The notes: generated by a model not told the origin, from the sequence alone. A DNA stretch of 64,000 nt from Brachyspira pilosicoli P43/6/78 (GCF_000325665.1 NC_019908.1:1550001-1614000); one strand, 5' to 3'. Shown: positions 1 through 8,870, numbered from the stretch's first letter. Numbers and translations are program-made.

Positions 1-641
1 TTTTTATATTTGGTATTGTCAAAATCTATATCATTATCATTTAATGCTTTTATAAACCCATCAAATCTTTCTTTCTCTGTGCTAATATCTTGAGGACCTG
101 CCATATATATAATATTTTTATGCCCCAAGTCTATTAAATATTTAGTTGCATTATAAGCCCCTATTTTATTATCGGAACCAACATAATTTATATTATCAAA
201 CTCTACTTTCCTATCCAAAAAAACAATTGGCAAATTAGAATTATTAATTATATCATCAAAATATTTTGTACTTCCTACAGATGGTATTATAATATATCCA
301 GATACTCCTATATTTGTTATATCTTTAAAATTTGATATATCTTTATTTTCTTTGAACTGAGAAAGTATAATATGATATCCATAAAGATTAGCAGTATTTT
401 CTATTCCTTCAATGATATTTGCAAAAAAAGGATTTCTAATATCTGGAATAATCACTGATATAATTTGCTTATTTTTAATAGTTTTTTTTAGATTATATCC
501 ATCAGAATTAATAATTTTATTTATTTTATTTTTTATCTTTTCATCAACACTGCTGTTTCCATTTAATACTCTAGAAACAGTAGCAACAGAGACATTTGCC
601 TTTTTTGCTATATAGCTTAATGTTATTTTTTTATCGTTCAT
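1..641 (-). CDS. rbsR: LacI-family transcriptional regulator, probable ribose operon repressor (3' end outside window)
   Basis: The reading frame starts at ATG 641 and is still open at base 1, so about 213 N-terminal residues are present. Residues about 5-25 form the LacI-type helix-turn-helix (ITLSYIAKKANVSVATVSRV) followed by the hinge-helix region. The rest is the start of a periplasmic-binding-protein-like sensor domain with the family segment SVIIPDIRNPFFANIIEGIE. It is divergent from rbsDACBK and shares a 200 bp intergenic region with it, which contains a palindromic site. From this context I infer repression of the ribose genes relieved by ribose or a phosphorylated derivative. The family assignment is firm; the ligand is inference. 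Confidence 0.9.
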   Translation of the reverse strand, partial: MNDKKITLSYIAKKANVSVATVSRVLNGNSSVDEKIKNKINKIINSDGYNLKKTIKNKQIISVIIPDIRNPFFANIIEGIENTANLYGYHIILSQFKENKDISNFKDITNIGVSGYIIIPSVGSTKYFDDIINNSNLPIVFLDRKVEFDNINYVGSDNKIGAYNATKYLIDLGHKNIIYMAGPQDISTEKERFDGFIKALNDNDIDFDNTKYK

Positions 642-675
642 AATATACAAATCATACTAATTAAGATTTTTTATT

Positions 676-704
676 ACTATAATGCATGAAGTTTAATTTG
701 TCAA
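676..704 (-). promoter_or_regulatory. Promoter of the LacI-type regulator
   Basis: Reading the minus strand, TTGACA (699-704) and TATAGT (676-681) are separated by 17 bp. The start codon at 641 lies about 30 bp downstream. This is a near-consensus sigma-70 type promoter seen by eye. Confidence 0.7.
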
Positions 705-730
705 TATAATTTTAATAAAGAGTTATTTTA

Positions 731-770
731 CAGAAAAATTTCAGAAAATTTTCTGTAAAAATACAGAAAA
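731..770. promoter_or_regulatory. Palindromic operator region between rbsR and rbsD
   Basis: A perfect 14 bp palindrome, CAGAAAATTTTCTG (742-755), is flanked by two more direct half-sites CAGAAAA at 731 and 764. The cluster ends 4 bp before the -35 box of the rbs promoter. LacI-type proteins bind such symmetric sites as dimers, so this is the best candidate operator for the divergent regulator. The binding is inference. Confidence 0.6.
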
Positions 771-773
771 AAA

Positions 774-801
774 TTGACAACCACTTGATTATTCATATAC
801 T
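774..801 (+). promoter_or_regulatory. rbs operon promoter
   Basis: TTGACA (774-779) and TATACT (796-801) are separated by 16 bp, directly after the CAGAAAA repeats. Transcription should start near 808, about 34 nt before rbsD. Confidence 0.75.
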
Positions 802-841
802 ATTATTTATATAAAAAAATATATTAATGGAAGCATGCTAT

Positions 842-1237
842 ATGAAAAAAAATGGAATAATAAATACTAATATATCTGAAACTCTAAGCAATATGCGACA
901 TACAGATTCTATATGTATATCAGATTTAGGTTTGCCTTGTCCTGATAATGTAAAATATATAGATATATCTTTAAAAATTGGTTTTCCTTCTTTTATAGAC
1001 GTATTAGAAGAAGTTTATAAGGATTTAAAAATAGAACATATTATATTAGCTGAAGAAATAAAAAATCATAATAAAGATGTACATGAAAAAATATTAAAAA
1101 TATTTAATGGGGTATCTATTGAGTATGTAAGTCATAATGATTTTAAGAAAAAAACACAAAACTGTAAAGCTATTATTAGAAGTGGGGAAGCTACTCCTTA
1201 CGCTAATATAATATTACAGTCTGCTTGTATATTTTAA
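842..1237 (+). CDS. rbsD: D-ribose pyranase
   Basis: RbsD interconverts the pyranose and furanose forms of ribose, so that RbsK receives its furanose substrate. The protein is 131 residues, close to the usual 130-140. The N-terminal family block is visible: NISETLSNMRHTDSICISD contains the conserved His after LSNMRH, and the C-terminal block RSGEATPYANIIL is the family signature. An upstream in-frame ATG exists at 827, but GGAAG at 829-833 is a ribosome binding site well placed for ATG 842, so that start is chosen. It is the first gene of the rbs operon, 21 bp before rbsA. Confidence 0.93.
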   Translation: MKKNGIINTNISETLSNMRHTDSICISDLGLPCPDNVKYIDISLKIGFPSFIDVLEEVYKDLKIEHIILAEEIKNHNKDVHEKILKIFNGVSIEYVSHNDFKKKTQNCKAIIRSGEATPYANIILQSACIF

Positions 1238-1258
1238 TAAATTATAGGATTATTAATT

Positions 1259-2746
1259 ATGAAAATAGAAATGAAAAATATTATGAAATCCTTTGGAAAA
1301 GTAAAGGTATTGAATAATGCTAGTTTTTCATTAGCAGATGGAGAGATTCATGCTCTTATGGGTGAAAATGGAGCTGGTAAATCTACTTTAATGAAAGTTT
1401 TAACAGGTGTTTATAGTAAAGATGCTGGAGAAATATTTATAGACGAAAAAAATATTTCATTTAATCACCCTAAAGAGGCAGAAGAATATGGTATTGTTTT
1501 TATATATCAAGAATTAAATAGCTTGCTTGATATGACAGTAGAAGAGAATATATTTCTTGGAAAAGAGATTTATACTAAATTTGGCATTTTAGATAAAAAA
1601 AACATGCAAAACAAAGTAAAAGAAACATTATCTATTTTGGGAATGAATTTAAATCCAAATGATAAATTAGCTGATTTGTCTGTAGGACAAAGGCAAATGG
1701 TTGAGATAGCAAGAGCATTAATATCTGAAATAAAAGTAATAATAATGGACGAACCTACTGCCGCATTAACAATAAATGAAACAGAGCATTTATTTAAGAT
1801 AATTAATTCTTTAAGAGAAAAAGGTGTATCTATTATATATATTTCTCATAGAATGGAAGAAATATTTGAGCTATGCGATAGAATTACAATAATGAGAGAC
1901 GGAGAATATGTAGGAACTAAAAATATAAAAGATACGAATATGAATGAAATCATTAATATGATGATAGGAAGAGATATAGGAGAAAGATTTTCGAAGACAG
2001 ATAATGAAAAAAAAGGAATAGCTTTAAATATTAAAGAGATTTCATCTGGAAAATATTTTAACAATGTATCTTTTAATGTAAGCTATGGAGAGATATTAGG
2101 TGTCTATGGTTTAATGGGGGCCGGCAGAACAGAAATAATGAAAACAATATTTGGAGTTTTGCCTTTAGATTCTGGAGAAATAGAATTAGATGGAAATAAA
2201 GTAAGCATAAAAAATCCTAAAGAAGCTATAAAAAATGGAATAGGTTTTATTACAGAAGATAGAAAAGTAGAAGGATTAATGTTAAATGAAACTATAAAAA
2301 ATAATATATCTTTAAATAATTTTCCTAGAATAGTAACAAATAATTTTATAATAAGCAGACAAAAAGAAACTTTCACAAGTTCATTTGCAGTTAGAGATTT
2401 CAATATAAAATGCAGCGGAGTTAATCATATATGTAATAATTTAAGTGGTGGGAATCAGCAAAAAGTAATATTTGCAAAATGGATATTAAGTAAGCCTAAA
2501 ATCCTTATATTAGATGAACCTACTAGAGGTGTAGATATAGCATCAAAAAAAGAAATATATACAATGATGAATGACTTAGCATCTAAGGGATTAGCTATGA
2601 TTATGGTTTCATCAGAGCTTCCTGAAATTATAGGTATGAGTGATAGAGTAATGGTTATACATGAAGGAAAGGTAGCTGGATTTCTAGACAGAAGTCAGGC
2701 TACAGAAAAAAATATTATGATATTAGCAACTGGAGGACAACTGTGA
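1259..2746 (+). CDS. rbsA: Ribose ABC transporter, ATP-binding protein
   Basis: This 495-residue protein has two fused ABC ATPase halves, as in all RbsA/MglA-type importers. The first half has Walker A GENGAGKST (about 35-43), the signature LSVGQRQ (about 139) and Walker B ending IIMDEPTAAL. The second half has a degenerate Walker A GLMGAGRTE (about 283), signature LSGGNQQK (about 394) and Walker B LILDEPTRGVD. Degeneracy in the second Walker A is usual for this family. It energises import through RbsC of ribose delivered by RbsB. Its stop codon overlaps the GTG start of rbsC, implying translational coupling. Confidence 0.96.
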   Translation: MKIEMKNIMKSFGKVKVLNNASFSLADGEIHALMGENGAGKSTLMKVLTGVYSKDAGEIFIDEKNISFNHPKEAEEYGIVFIYQELNSLLDMTVEENIFLGKEIYTKFGILDKKNMQNKVKETLSILGMNLNPNDKLADLSVGQRQMVEIARALISEIKVIIMDEPTAALTINETEHLFKIINSLREKGVSIIYISHRMEEIFELCDRITIMRDGEYVGTKNIKDTNMNEIINMMIGRDIGERFSKTDNEKKGIALNIKEISSGKYFNNVSFNVSYGEILGVYGLMGAGRTEIMKTIFGVLPLDSGEIELDGNKVSIKNPKEAIKNGIGFITEDRKVEGLMLNETIKNNISLNNFPRIVTNNFIISRQKETFTSSFAVRDFNIKCSGVNHICNNLSGGNQQKVIFAKWILSKPKILILDEPTRGVDIASKKEIYTMMNDLASKGLAMIMVSSELPEIIGMSDRVMVIHEGKVAGFLDRSQATEKNIMILATGGQL

Positions 2747-3678
2747 ATACTAAAAATAAATTAAAATATCTTCAAGATTATGGTTCATTTATAGCTTTGA
2801 TATTATTAATAATAGCTATAAGTATTGTAAGTCCTGATTTTAGAACTATTAATAACTTTTTATCTTTACTAAGACAATCAGCAATTAATGGTTTAATAGC
2901 TTTTGGAATGACATGTATTATTCTTACAGGTGGTATAGATTTATCTGTAGGCTCTATATTGGCATTAACAAGTATAATATGTGCTCATACAATTAAATTA
3001 GGTTTGCCTGCTCCTTTAGCTATGTTGATAGCTTTAATATTTGGTATAATATTAGGTGTGATAAGCGGATTGATGGTTACAAAATCTAGATTACAGCCTT
3101 TCATTGCCACATTAATAACTATGACAGGATATAGAGGTTTAACTATGATAATAAGCGGAGGTAAACCTATATCAAGACTTGGAAATAATTTTTTATTAAA
3201 TCATATAGGTAAGGGTTCTTTTTTAGGAATACCCACACCTGTTTGGATATTGGTTGTATTCTTTGCTATATTCCTATTTGTATTGAAAAAAACTGTATTT
3301 GGAAGACAGATATATGCTACAGGAAGTAATGCTAATGCTGCTGAATTGGCTGGTATAAATATAAATAAAACTAAATTAATAGTTTATGCTACATCAGGAT
3401 TTATGTCTGCTTTATCTGGTTTAATATTAGTATCAAGATTAGGTTCGGCACAGCCAACTTTAGGAGAGGGATATGAATTAGATGCTATAGCTGCTGTTGC
3501 TTTAGGTGGAACTAGTATGACTGGAGGAAGAGGAAAGATTACAGGAACTTTAATTGGTATACTTATAATAGCAGTATTAAATAATGGACTAAATATTATA
3601 GGAGTATCATCATATTATCAAGATGTTGTTAAAGCATTAGTAATATTTTTAGCAGTTGTTTCAGATAGAAATAGATAA
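2743..3678 (+). CDS. rbsC: Ribose ABC transporter, permease
   Basis: The 311-residue integral membrane protein belongs to the BPD_transp_2 family and has about 8-10 hydrophobic segments. The family blocks GGIDLSVGSILAL and LGGTSMTGGRGKITGT are clear. The start is GTG at 2743, sharing a GTGA overlap with the rbsA stop and preceded by GGAGGA at the end of rbsA. It forms the channel of the ribose importer with RbsA. The following 42 bp hold only the ribosome binding site of rbsB. Confidence 0.95.
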   Translation: MNTKNKLKYLQDYGSFIALILLIIAISIVSPDFRTINNFLSLLRQSAINGLIAFGMTCIILTGGIDLSVGSILALTSIICAHTIKLGLPAPLAMLIALIFGIILGVISGLMVTKSRLQPFIATLITMTGYRGLTMIISGGKPISRLGNNFLLNHIGKGSFLGIPTPVWILVVFFAIFLFVLKKTVFGRQIYATGSNANAAELAGININKTKLIVYATSGFMSALSGLILVSRLGSAQPTLGEGYELDAIAAVALGGTSMTGGRGKITGTLIGILIIAVLNNGLNIIGVSSYYQDVVKALVIFLAVVSDRNR

Positions 3679-3720
3679 AAAATAAAAAAATATATAATTA
3701 AATATTTAAGGAGAAAAATC

Positions 3721-4614
3721 ATGAAAAAAATTATTTTAATCATTTCATTATTATCAGTATTTATGTTTTCATGCGGCTCATCTAATAGTAATGGTGAAAG
3801 CAGTAGTGGAGTAAGTGTTGGATTATCTGTATCTACATTGAACAATCCTTTCTTTGTAAGTTTGTCAGAGGGAGCTAAGGCTAAAGCTAAGGAACTTAAT
3901 ATAAATTTAAGTGTAGTTAATGCTTCTGATGATACTGCTAAACAAGCAAGTGATATAGAAGACTTAATATCTAAAAATGTTAAAGTAATTATAGTAAACC
4001 CTGTTGATTCTGATGCTGTTGCTCCTGCTGTAGAAAATGCAATAGCTGCAAATATACCTGTTATAGCATTAGATAGAATTGTTAATGGAGTTGATGTTAA
4101 TGCTCAAATAGCTTCTGACAATGTTGCTGGTGCTAGAATGGCTGGAGAATATTTAGTAGAACTAATAGGAGAAAAAGCAAAAGTAGCTGAACTTATAGGA
4201 ATACCTGGTGCTTCTGCTACTATAGATAGAGGTAAAGGATTCCATGAAATAGCTGACACTAAATTAAATGTTATAGCAAGTCAAACTGCTAATTTTAATA
4301 GAGCAGAAGGATTAACAGTAATGGAAAATATATTACAAGCTAATCCAGATATTAAAGGTGTATTTGCTCATAATGATGAAATGGCTTTAGGTGCTTTGGA
4401 AGCTATTAAAGCTACAGGAAAAGATATATCTATTATAGGTTTTGATGCTACAGATGATGCTGTTTTGGCAGTTAAAGATGGTTCTATCAAAGCTACAGTA
4501 GCTCAGCAACCTGATTTAATGGGAGCTATAGCTGTTGAAACTGCTTTAAAAATTATTAATGGTGAAACAGTAGAGAAAAGCATACCTGTAGAAGTTACTT
4601 TAATAAAAGAGTGA
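3721..4614 (+). CDS. rbsB: Ribose-binding lipoprotein of the ABC transporter
   Basis: The protein has 297 residues and a type I periplasmic-binding-protein fold. The N terminus is a lipoprotein signal peptide ending at the lipobox-like FMFSCGSS with Cys about 18, so it should be membrane anchored rather than freely periplasmic. Family motifs include LSTLNNPFF-like SVSTLNNPFFVSLSEGAK, the sugar-contacting region ALDRIVNG and GVFAHNDEMALGALEA. A strong AAGGAG precedes ATG 3721. An intrinsic terminator follows immediately, so rbsB may be expressed above rbsK. Confidence 0.95.
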   Translation: MKKIILIISLLSVFMFSCGSSNSNGESSSGVSVGLSVSTLNNPFFVSLSEGAKAKAKELNINLSVVNASDDTAKQASDIEDLISKNVKVIIVNPVDSDAVAPAVENAIAANIPVIALDRIVNGVDVNAQIASDNVAGARMAGEYLVELIGEKAKVAELIGIPGASATIDRGKGFHEIADTKLNVIASQTANFNRAEGLTVMENILQANPDIKGVFAHNDEMALGALEAIKATGKDISIIGFDATDDAVLAVKDGSIKATVAQQPDLMGAIAVETALKIINGETVEKSIPVEVTLIKE

Positions 4615-4626
4615 TTATAATAAATA

Positions 4627-4658
4627 AAAGCAGTAATAATAAATTATTACTGCTTTTT
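4627..4658 (+). terminator. Intrinsic terminator between rbsB and rbsK
   Basis: The sequence forms a near-perfect stem AAAGCAGTAATAAT / ATTATTACTGCTTT with a two-base loop, followed by a T run. It would reduce read-through into rbsK. Confidence 0.85.
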
Positions 4659-4678
4659 TAATTTAAGAGATTTAATTT

Positions 4679-5548
4679 ATGAGTAAAAAAATTTTAGTTA
4701 TAGGAAGTATAAATAAAGATTTAGTTATCACAACTCCACGTTTTCCTAAAGAAGGTGAAACTATACTTGGCAATAATTTTTATACTGCTAATGGCGGTAA
4801 GGGAGCAAATCAGGCATGTGCCATAGGTAAATTGGGTGGAAATGTAGCCATGCTTGGTGCTATTGGAAATGATAATTTTGGTAAAGATTTATCAAATGCT
4901 TTATATTCTAATAATGTTAATATAGATAATTTATTAATAAAAAATGATATTTCTACAGGTATAGCTGTTATTACAGTTACTAATGATGGAGCTAATCATA
5001 TTATTGTAGCACAAGGAGCTAATGCTTTAATTACAAAAGATGATATCAAAGAAAAATTAATTGCATCATTTGATATAATAGTTATGCAATTGGAGATACC
5101 TTTAGAAATAGCAAAATATGCTGCATCTATTGCTAAAAAACTTGGTAAAACTGTTGTGTTAAATCCTTCCCCTGCTGTAAAACTAGATAGAGATTTCTTA
5201 AGCTGTGTAGATATACTAATTCCAAATGAAACAGAAATAGATATTATAGGTGGTATTGATTATGTACTTGAATGCGGAGTTAAAAATATAATACTTACTT
5301 TAGGTGCTGATGGATGCGAGCTTATAACAAAACAAAATAGAAAACATTTTGATGCATATAAAGTTAATGTTGTTGATACTACTGCTGCAGGAGACAGTTT
5401 TTTAGGCGGAGTTGTAAGAATGATTGCTGACGATAAAACTATTGAAGAGGCTATTGAATTTGCTACTAAAGTTTCTAATATAACTGTTACTAGAAAAGGA
5501 GCAATAGATTCTATACCTACATATAATGAAGTAATTGATAACTATTAA
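4679..5548 (+). CDS. rbsK: Ribokinase
   Basis: RbsK phosphorylates D-ribofuranose to ribose 5-phosphate with ATP. The 289-residue protein is a PfkB-family kinase. The N-terminal signature NGGKGANQACAIGKLGG (about 38-54) and the C-terminal anion-hole motif DTTAAGDSFLGG with its catalytic Asp are intact. It lies 64 bp after rbsB beyond a terminator, yet has the same orientation and must complete the pathway. The length is slightly below the 305-310 residues common elsewhere. Confidence 0.95.
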   Translation: MSKKILVIGSINKDLVITTPRFPKEGETILGNNFYTANGGKGANQACAIGKLGGNVAMLGAIGNDNFGKDLSNALYSNNVNIDNLLIKNDISTGIAVITVTNDGANHIIVAQGANALITKDDIKEKLIASFDIIVMQLEIPLEIAKYAASIAKKLGKTVVLNPSPAVKLDRDFLSCVDILIPNETEIDIIGGIDYVLECGVKNIILTLGADGCELITKQNRKHFDAYKVNVVDTTAAGDSFLGGVVRMIADDKTIEEAIEFATKVSNITVTRKGAIDSIPTYNEVIDNY

Positions 5549-5573
5549 TAATAAATAATTAATATTCTATATT

Positions 5574-5607
5574 AAAGGGTGCTTTTTTAAAAGGCTCCCT
5601 TTTTTAT
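5574..5607 (+). terminator. Intrinsic terminator after rbsK
   Basis: AAAGGG (5574-5579) pairs with CCCTTT (5597-5602), with an inner T/A helix and one mismatch, followed by a T run. It ends the rbs operon. Confidence 0.7.
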
Positions 5608-5737
5608 ACCCTAGTATAGTATATAAAAAAATTCATTTTTTTTATTTTATTGGGAACTTTTATTTATTTTCTACGTCTAATAAAGCATAAGAAAACAAAA
5701 AATAATAAAATAAATATAAAAGTAAGGGAGATTAAAA

Positions 5738-5983
5738 ATGAAAAAAGGATTTATAATTTTGGTTTCTATAGCAATTATGGTATTTGGTTCTGTATCTTTA
5801 TTTGGATACGGCAGAGGCTATGGAATGGGTTATGGTAGAGGATATGGCAGAGGTTATGGTATGGGTTGTAATTATGGATACAATGCTAGATACAATAATC
5901 AAAGATATGAAGGCAGATATTATAACCAAAGATTTAATGGATACAACGGATGTTATTATTACAATAATACATACGTAAAATAA
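5738..5983 (+). CDS. Secreted Gly/Tyr/Arg-rich repeat protein, copy 1
   Basis: An 81-residue protein of unknown function. Residues 1-23 form a signal peptide (MKKGF, then hydrophobic IILVSIAIMVFGSVSLFG). It is followed by GYGRGYGMG-type repeats and a Tyr/Asn/Arg-rich tail with two Cys. AGGGAG precedes ATG 5738. The next gene is a near-identical tandem duplicate, and a third relative follows, all with similar upstream sequences. Gly-Tyr repeats could form a surface or periplasmic matrix or bind metal; nothing in the sequence decides this. Confidence 0.75.
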   Translation: MKKGFIILVSIAIMVFGSVSLFGYGRGYGMGYGRGYGRGYGMGCNYGYNARYNNQRYEGRYYNQRFNGYNGCYYYNNTYVK

Positions 5984-6029
5984 TAAAAAATAAAATAAAT
6001 AAAAAACACACAACTAAGGAGAATTAAAA

Positions 6030-6278
6030 ATGAAAAAAGGATTTATAATTTTGGTTTCTATAGCAATTATGGTATTTGGTTCTGTATCTCTATTTGGACA
6101 ATATGGCAGAGGCTATGGAATGGGTTATGGTAGAGGATACGGCAGAGGTTATGGCATGGGTTGTAATTATGGATACAATGCTAGATACAATAATCAAGGA
6201 TATGAAGGCAGATATTATAACCAAAGATTTAACGGATACAATGGATGTTATTATTATAACAACCCATATGTTAAATAA
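6030..6278 (+). CDS. Secreted Gly/Tyr/Arg-rich repeat protein, copy 2
   Basis: The 82-residue product differs from the preceding gene mainly by one inserted Gln after the signal peptide (LFGQYGRGYG) and a few substitutions, so it is a recent tandem duplication. The 46 bp gap carries a strong AAGGAG site before ATG 6030. The near-identity at DNA level, including the leader, makes the pair a potential substrate for recombination. Function is unknown. Confidence 0.75.
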   Translation: MKKGFIILVSIAIMVFGSVSLFGQYGRGYGMGYGRGYGRGYGMGCNYGYNARYNNQGYEGRYYNQRFNGYNGCYYYNNPYVK

Positions 6279-6331
6279 TAAAACAAATAAAAAAAATTAA
6301 ATAAAAAACACACAACTAAAGGAGAATTAAA

Positions 6332-6814
6332 ATGAAAAACATTAACAAAAAAGTATTAATATTAGTTTCTATAGCAATTATGGTATTTGGTTCTGTATCT
6401 CTATTTGGACAATATGGCAGAGGTTATGGTGCAGGATATGGTAGAGGATACGGCAGAGGTTACGGTATGGGTTGCGGCAGAGGATATGGCAGAGGTTACG
6501 GAATGGGTTGTAACTATGGATATGGCAGAGGTTATGGTGCAGGATATGGCAGAGGTTACGGATATTACAACCTTACTCAAGACCAAATTAATCAAATACA
6601 ATCTATAGAAAGTAAATATTTCCCTCAAATAGATGATTTGAGAAGAGAAGTATATAACAAAAACCAAGTTATAAATTTAGAAATGAGCAAACAAAACCCT
6701 GACCAAAATGCTATAAATAAAGCTATAGATGATAGAGCTAAAACTTTATCTGATTTAGACAAATTAAGAACAGAGTTTTTCTTAGAAATGGATAAAGTGT
6801 TTCAAGTAAAATAA
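6332..6814 (+). CDS. Secreted GYGRGYG-repeat protein with a Spy/LTXXQ-like helical domain
   Basis: This 160-residue protein shares the signal peptide core and GRGYG repeats (about residues 28-80) with the two upstream paralogues. It then carries an 80-residue charged helical domain starting YNLTQDQINQIQSIESKYFP. That segment matches the LTXXQ pattern of the Spy/CpxP/ZraP periplasmic group, known for chaperone activity and zinc binding in other bacteria. I infer a periplasmic stress or metal-related role; the repeat half is unexplained. AAAGGAG precedes ATG 6332 and a terminator follows at 6837. Confidence 0.75.
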   Translation: MKNINKKVLILVSIAIMVFGSVSLFGQYGRGYGAGYGRGYGRGYGMGCGRGYGRGYGMGCNYGYGRGYGAGYGRGYGYYNLTQDQINQIQSIESKYFPQIDDLRREVYNKNQVINLEMSKQNPDQNAINKAIDDRAKTLSDLDKLRTEFFLEMDKVFQVK

Positions 6815-6836
6815 TAAAATATTTATAGCTAAAATA

Positions 6837-6870
6837 AAAATACCTGCATAATATTGTGCGGGTATTTTTT
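6837..6870 (+). terminator. Intrinsic terminator of the repeat-protein cluster
   Basis: AAAATACCTGCA (6837-6848) pairs with TGCGGGTATTTT (6857-6868), with one G-U pair, followed by a T run. Confidence 0.85.
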
Positions 6871-7008
6871 TATTTTAAATTAATATTTTTAAATAAAGAT
6901 TTTAAATATTAATTTTTTATAAAAGCGATAATTTTTAAAATGTAATTAACATAACAATAGATATTTATAAATAATAGAGCCGATAATAAATTATAGAGGT
7001 TTTAAACA

Positions 7009-8538
7009 ATGAGAAAGTTTTTATTTATTATTTTATCGGTACTATTTTTTAGTGCTTTAGAAAATTTATATTGTCAATACACAGAAATAACACAAGATGA
7101 TATTATTATAGAAAAATTAGTTACAGGATATCAAATAAATATAAGAAAAAAAAATAATATAGACAATATAAGACTATTATTTAAATTACAAAATAATAAA
7201 TACTCATATCTTTATTTAAATCAGTCATCTGATGCTAATTCATTAATAAATATTAATAAAGTATCAATACATAATAAATTAGGAACAGCTTTACAAGCAT
7301 CTATAGGAGAATCTGTATATTTGGATACTAATAATGGAAATGCAAGAATTTTACTATCAGATAATATGGAGCTTATATTAGAGGCATTAGATAATAATGG
7401 AAATATTGTAACAGATTCAAAATTTTTATTTAAAATAGACAATAATAAAAAAACTAACCCTATAATAACATTAAGAAATGTAGAAAAAGAAGGTGATTTA
7501 TACGCATTTTATCTTTACTATTCTGGAGGAGAAAATGGTAAATATGCATTTTATGTGAGAGAGGGTTTAACTAATACTACATATAAATTAATTAAAACTT
7601 CATTAAATTATACAGTAAAAGCAGATAATAATGGAATAGTATTAGAAGACACATACAATAGCAAAATAGGAAAACAATTATATATAAAAGCATATTTTAA
7701 AAAATTACCAGAAGATAGATATTTATCATTTAATGTGTTTAATACTAAAGGAGAAACTTTTACTTATCCTATAGATTATATAATAGAAAACAAAATAACA
7801 AACAATATCACAAATAATACAACAACTACAGAAGAAAAAGTTAATGTTCCTCCTATAATAGAACCTCCTAATCAAGAAATTATAGAATTAAATACAAATG
7901 AAATGATAGTAAGAAAAAATCAAATAAATAATAACATAGAAAGAAATTTTTTTGATGGTGAAGCAATAGATTCTTTAAACAAAGCTAGTGAATTAAAAAG
8001 CCACTATGCTGATGATGAAAAAGATTTGAATACTCAAGTTTATAATATTATAAATAAATATAACTCAGCAGTAGATTTGGTATTAGTCTTAGATACAACA
8101 GAAAGTATGCATCCATACTTAACTTCAATAAAAGAAGAAATAAAATCTATAAGCAAACAAGTATTTAAAAAAGATATTAATTCAAGAATTGGTTTTTTGC
8201 TTTATAGAGATGTGAAAGATACATACCTCACTAAAAAAATAGATTTCGATAATAATATAAATAAAATATATAGAGATGTTAATTATTTTTATGCTAGCGG
8301 AGGCGGAGATAAAGCAGAACCTATGTATGAAGCAATACAAAAAGCTTTAGAAGATTTTGATTACAAAAACGACAACAAAGTAGTAATAGTAATTACAGAT
8401 GCCCCTGCCAAAGTTATAGGTAAAGCCAACGCCGACACAAACAAAAAAACTGCCAAAGAAAAAAATATTAAAATAGAATACATACTCGTAAAAGAAATAA
8501 AAAGAAATTCAGAAGACATAGAAAAGCCAATATTTTAA
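7009..8538 (+). CDS. Secreted von Willebrand factor A domain protein
   Basis: The 509-residue protein begins with a hydrophobic signal sequence (about 1-22). The first 270 residues are not recognised and look like beta-rich extracytoplasmic domains. A Thr/Asn linker (about 262-285) follows. The C-terminal 170 residues are a VWA domain: the strand VDLVLVLDTTESM carries a MIDAS variant DxTxS instead of DxSxS, followed by RIGFLLYRD and the second metal-site region KVVIVITDAP. VWA domains usually mediate metal-dependent protein contacts. GAGG precedes ATG 7009. It stands alone before the convergent 16S unit. Confidence 0.8.
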   Translation: MRKFLFIILSVLFFSALENLYCQYTEITQDDIIIEKLVTGYQINIRKKNNIDNIRLLFKLQNNKYSYLYLNQSSDANSLININKVSIHNKLGTALQASIGESVYLDTNNGNARILLSDNMELILEALDNNGNIVTDSKFLFKIDNNKKTNPIITLRNVEKEGDLYAFYLYYSGGENGKYAFYVREGLTNTTYKLIKTSLNYTVKADNNGIVLEDTYNSKIGKQLYIKAYFKKLPEDRYLSFNVFNTKGETFTYPIDYIIENKITNNITNNTTTTEEKVNVPPIIEPPNQEIIELNTNEMIVRKNQINNNIERNFFDGEAIDSLNKASELKSHYADDEKDLNTQVYNIINKYNSAVDLVLVLDTTESMHPYLTSIKEEIKSISKQVFKKDINSRIGFLLYRDVKDTYLTKKIDFDNNINKIYRDVNYFYASGGGDKAEPMYEAIQKALEDFDYKNDNKVVIVITDAPAKVIGKANADTNKKTAKEKNIKIEYILVKEIKRNSEDIEKPIF

Positions 8539-8680
8539 TTAATTTTTAAAAATTTTATTTACATTCCCCACCCTATAGGTTTGTTGTATTTATTATAATC
8601 TATAATTCAATTTTTTATAATGCCTACTAAATAAAGCATTACCCACCCAAGATTTATTTTATATTTTAACTACTATTTAA

Positions 8681-8760
8681 CGCACGTTTGAAAAATATTA
8701 TATATTTTATTCTATATATAATTTGTAATTTTATTATATATAGATTTTATTTTGCGTGCG
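8681..8760. repeat. Long interrupted inverted repeat between the VWA gene and the 16S unit
   Basis: Outer arms CGCACG (8681-8686) and CGTGCG (8755-8760) enclose a perfect inner 12 bp inverted repeat TCTATATATAAT / ATTATATATAGA (8711-8722 and 8733-8744). The rest of 8539-8796 is AT-rich with no gene that I can support. It may act as a terminator or cruciform between two convergent transcription units. Confidence 0.55.
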
Positions 8761-8796
8761 GTTATAAAATGTTTTTCTTAATAAAGAATTAGATAC

Positions 8797-8820
8797 AAAA
8801 AAACCAGCCGAGTAGGCTAG
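8797..8820 (-). terminator. Intrinsic terminator of the 16S rRNA unit
   Basis: On the minus strand the sequence reads CTAGCC, a short loop, GGCTGG and then a T run. It lies about 80 nt past the mature 16S 3' end and beyond the processing stem. No 23S, tRNA or 5S gene precedes it. Confidence 0.8.
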
Positions 8821-8843
8821 TTATTAACGAGGTATAGATATAT

Positions 8844-8870
8844 AAAAGTTCTTTCAAATATGAATAGCAG
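8844..8870 (-). other. 3' arm of the 16S precursor processing stem
   Basis: This 27-nt stretch is complementary to 10573-10599 upstream of the 16S gene. There are 26 pairs including one G-U, and one G-G mismatch. Such a long helix bringing the ends of pre-16S together is the usual RNase III substrate. Confidence 0.85.
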
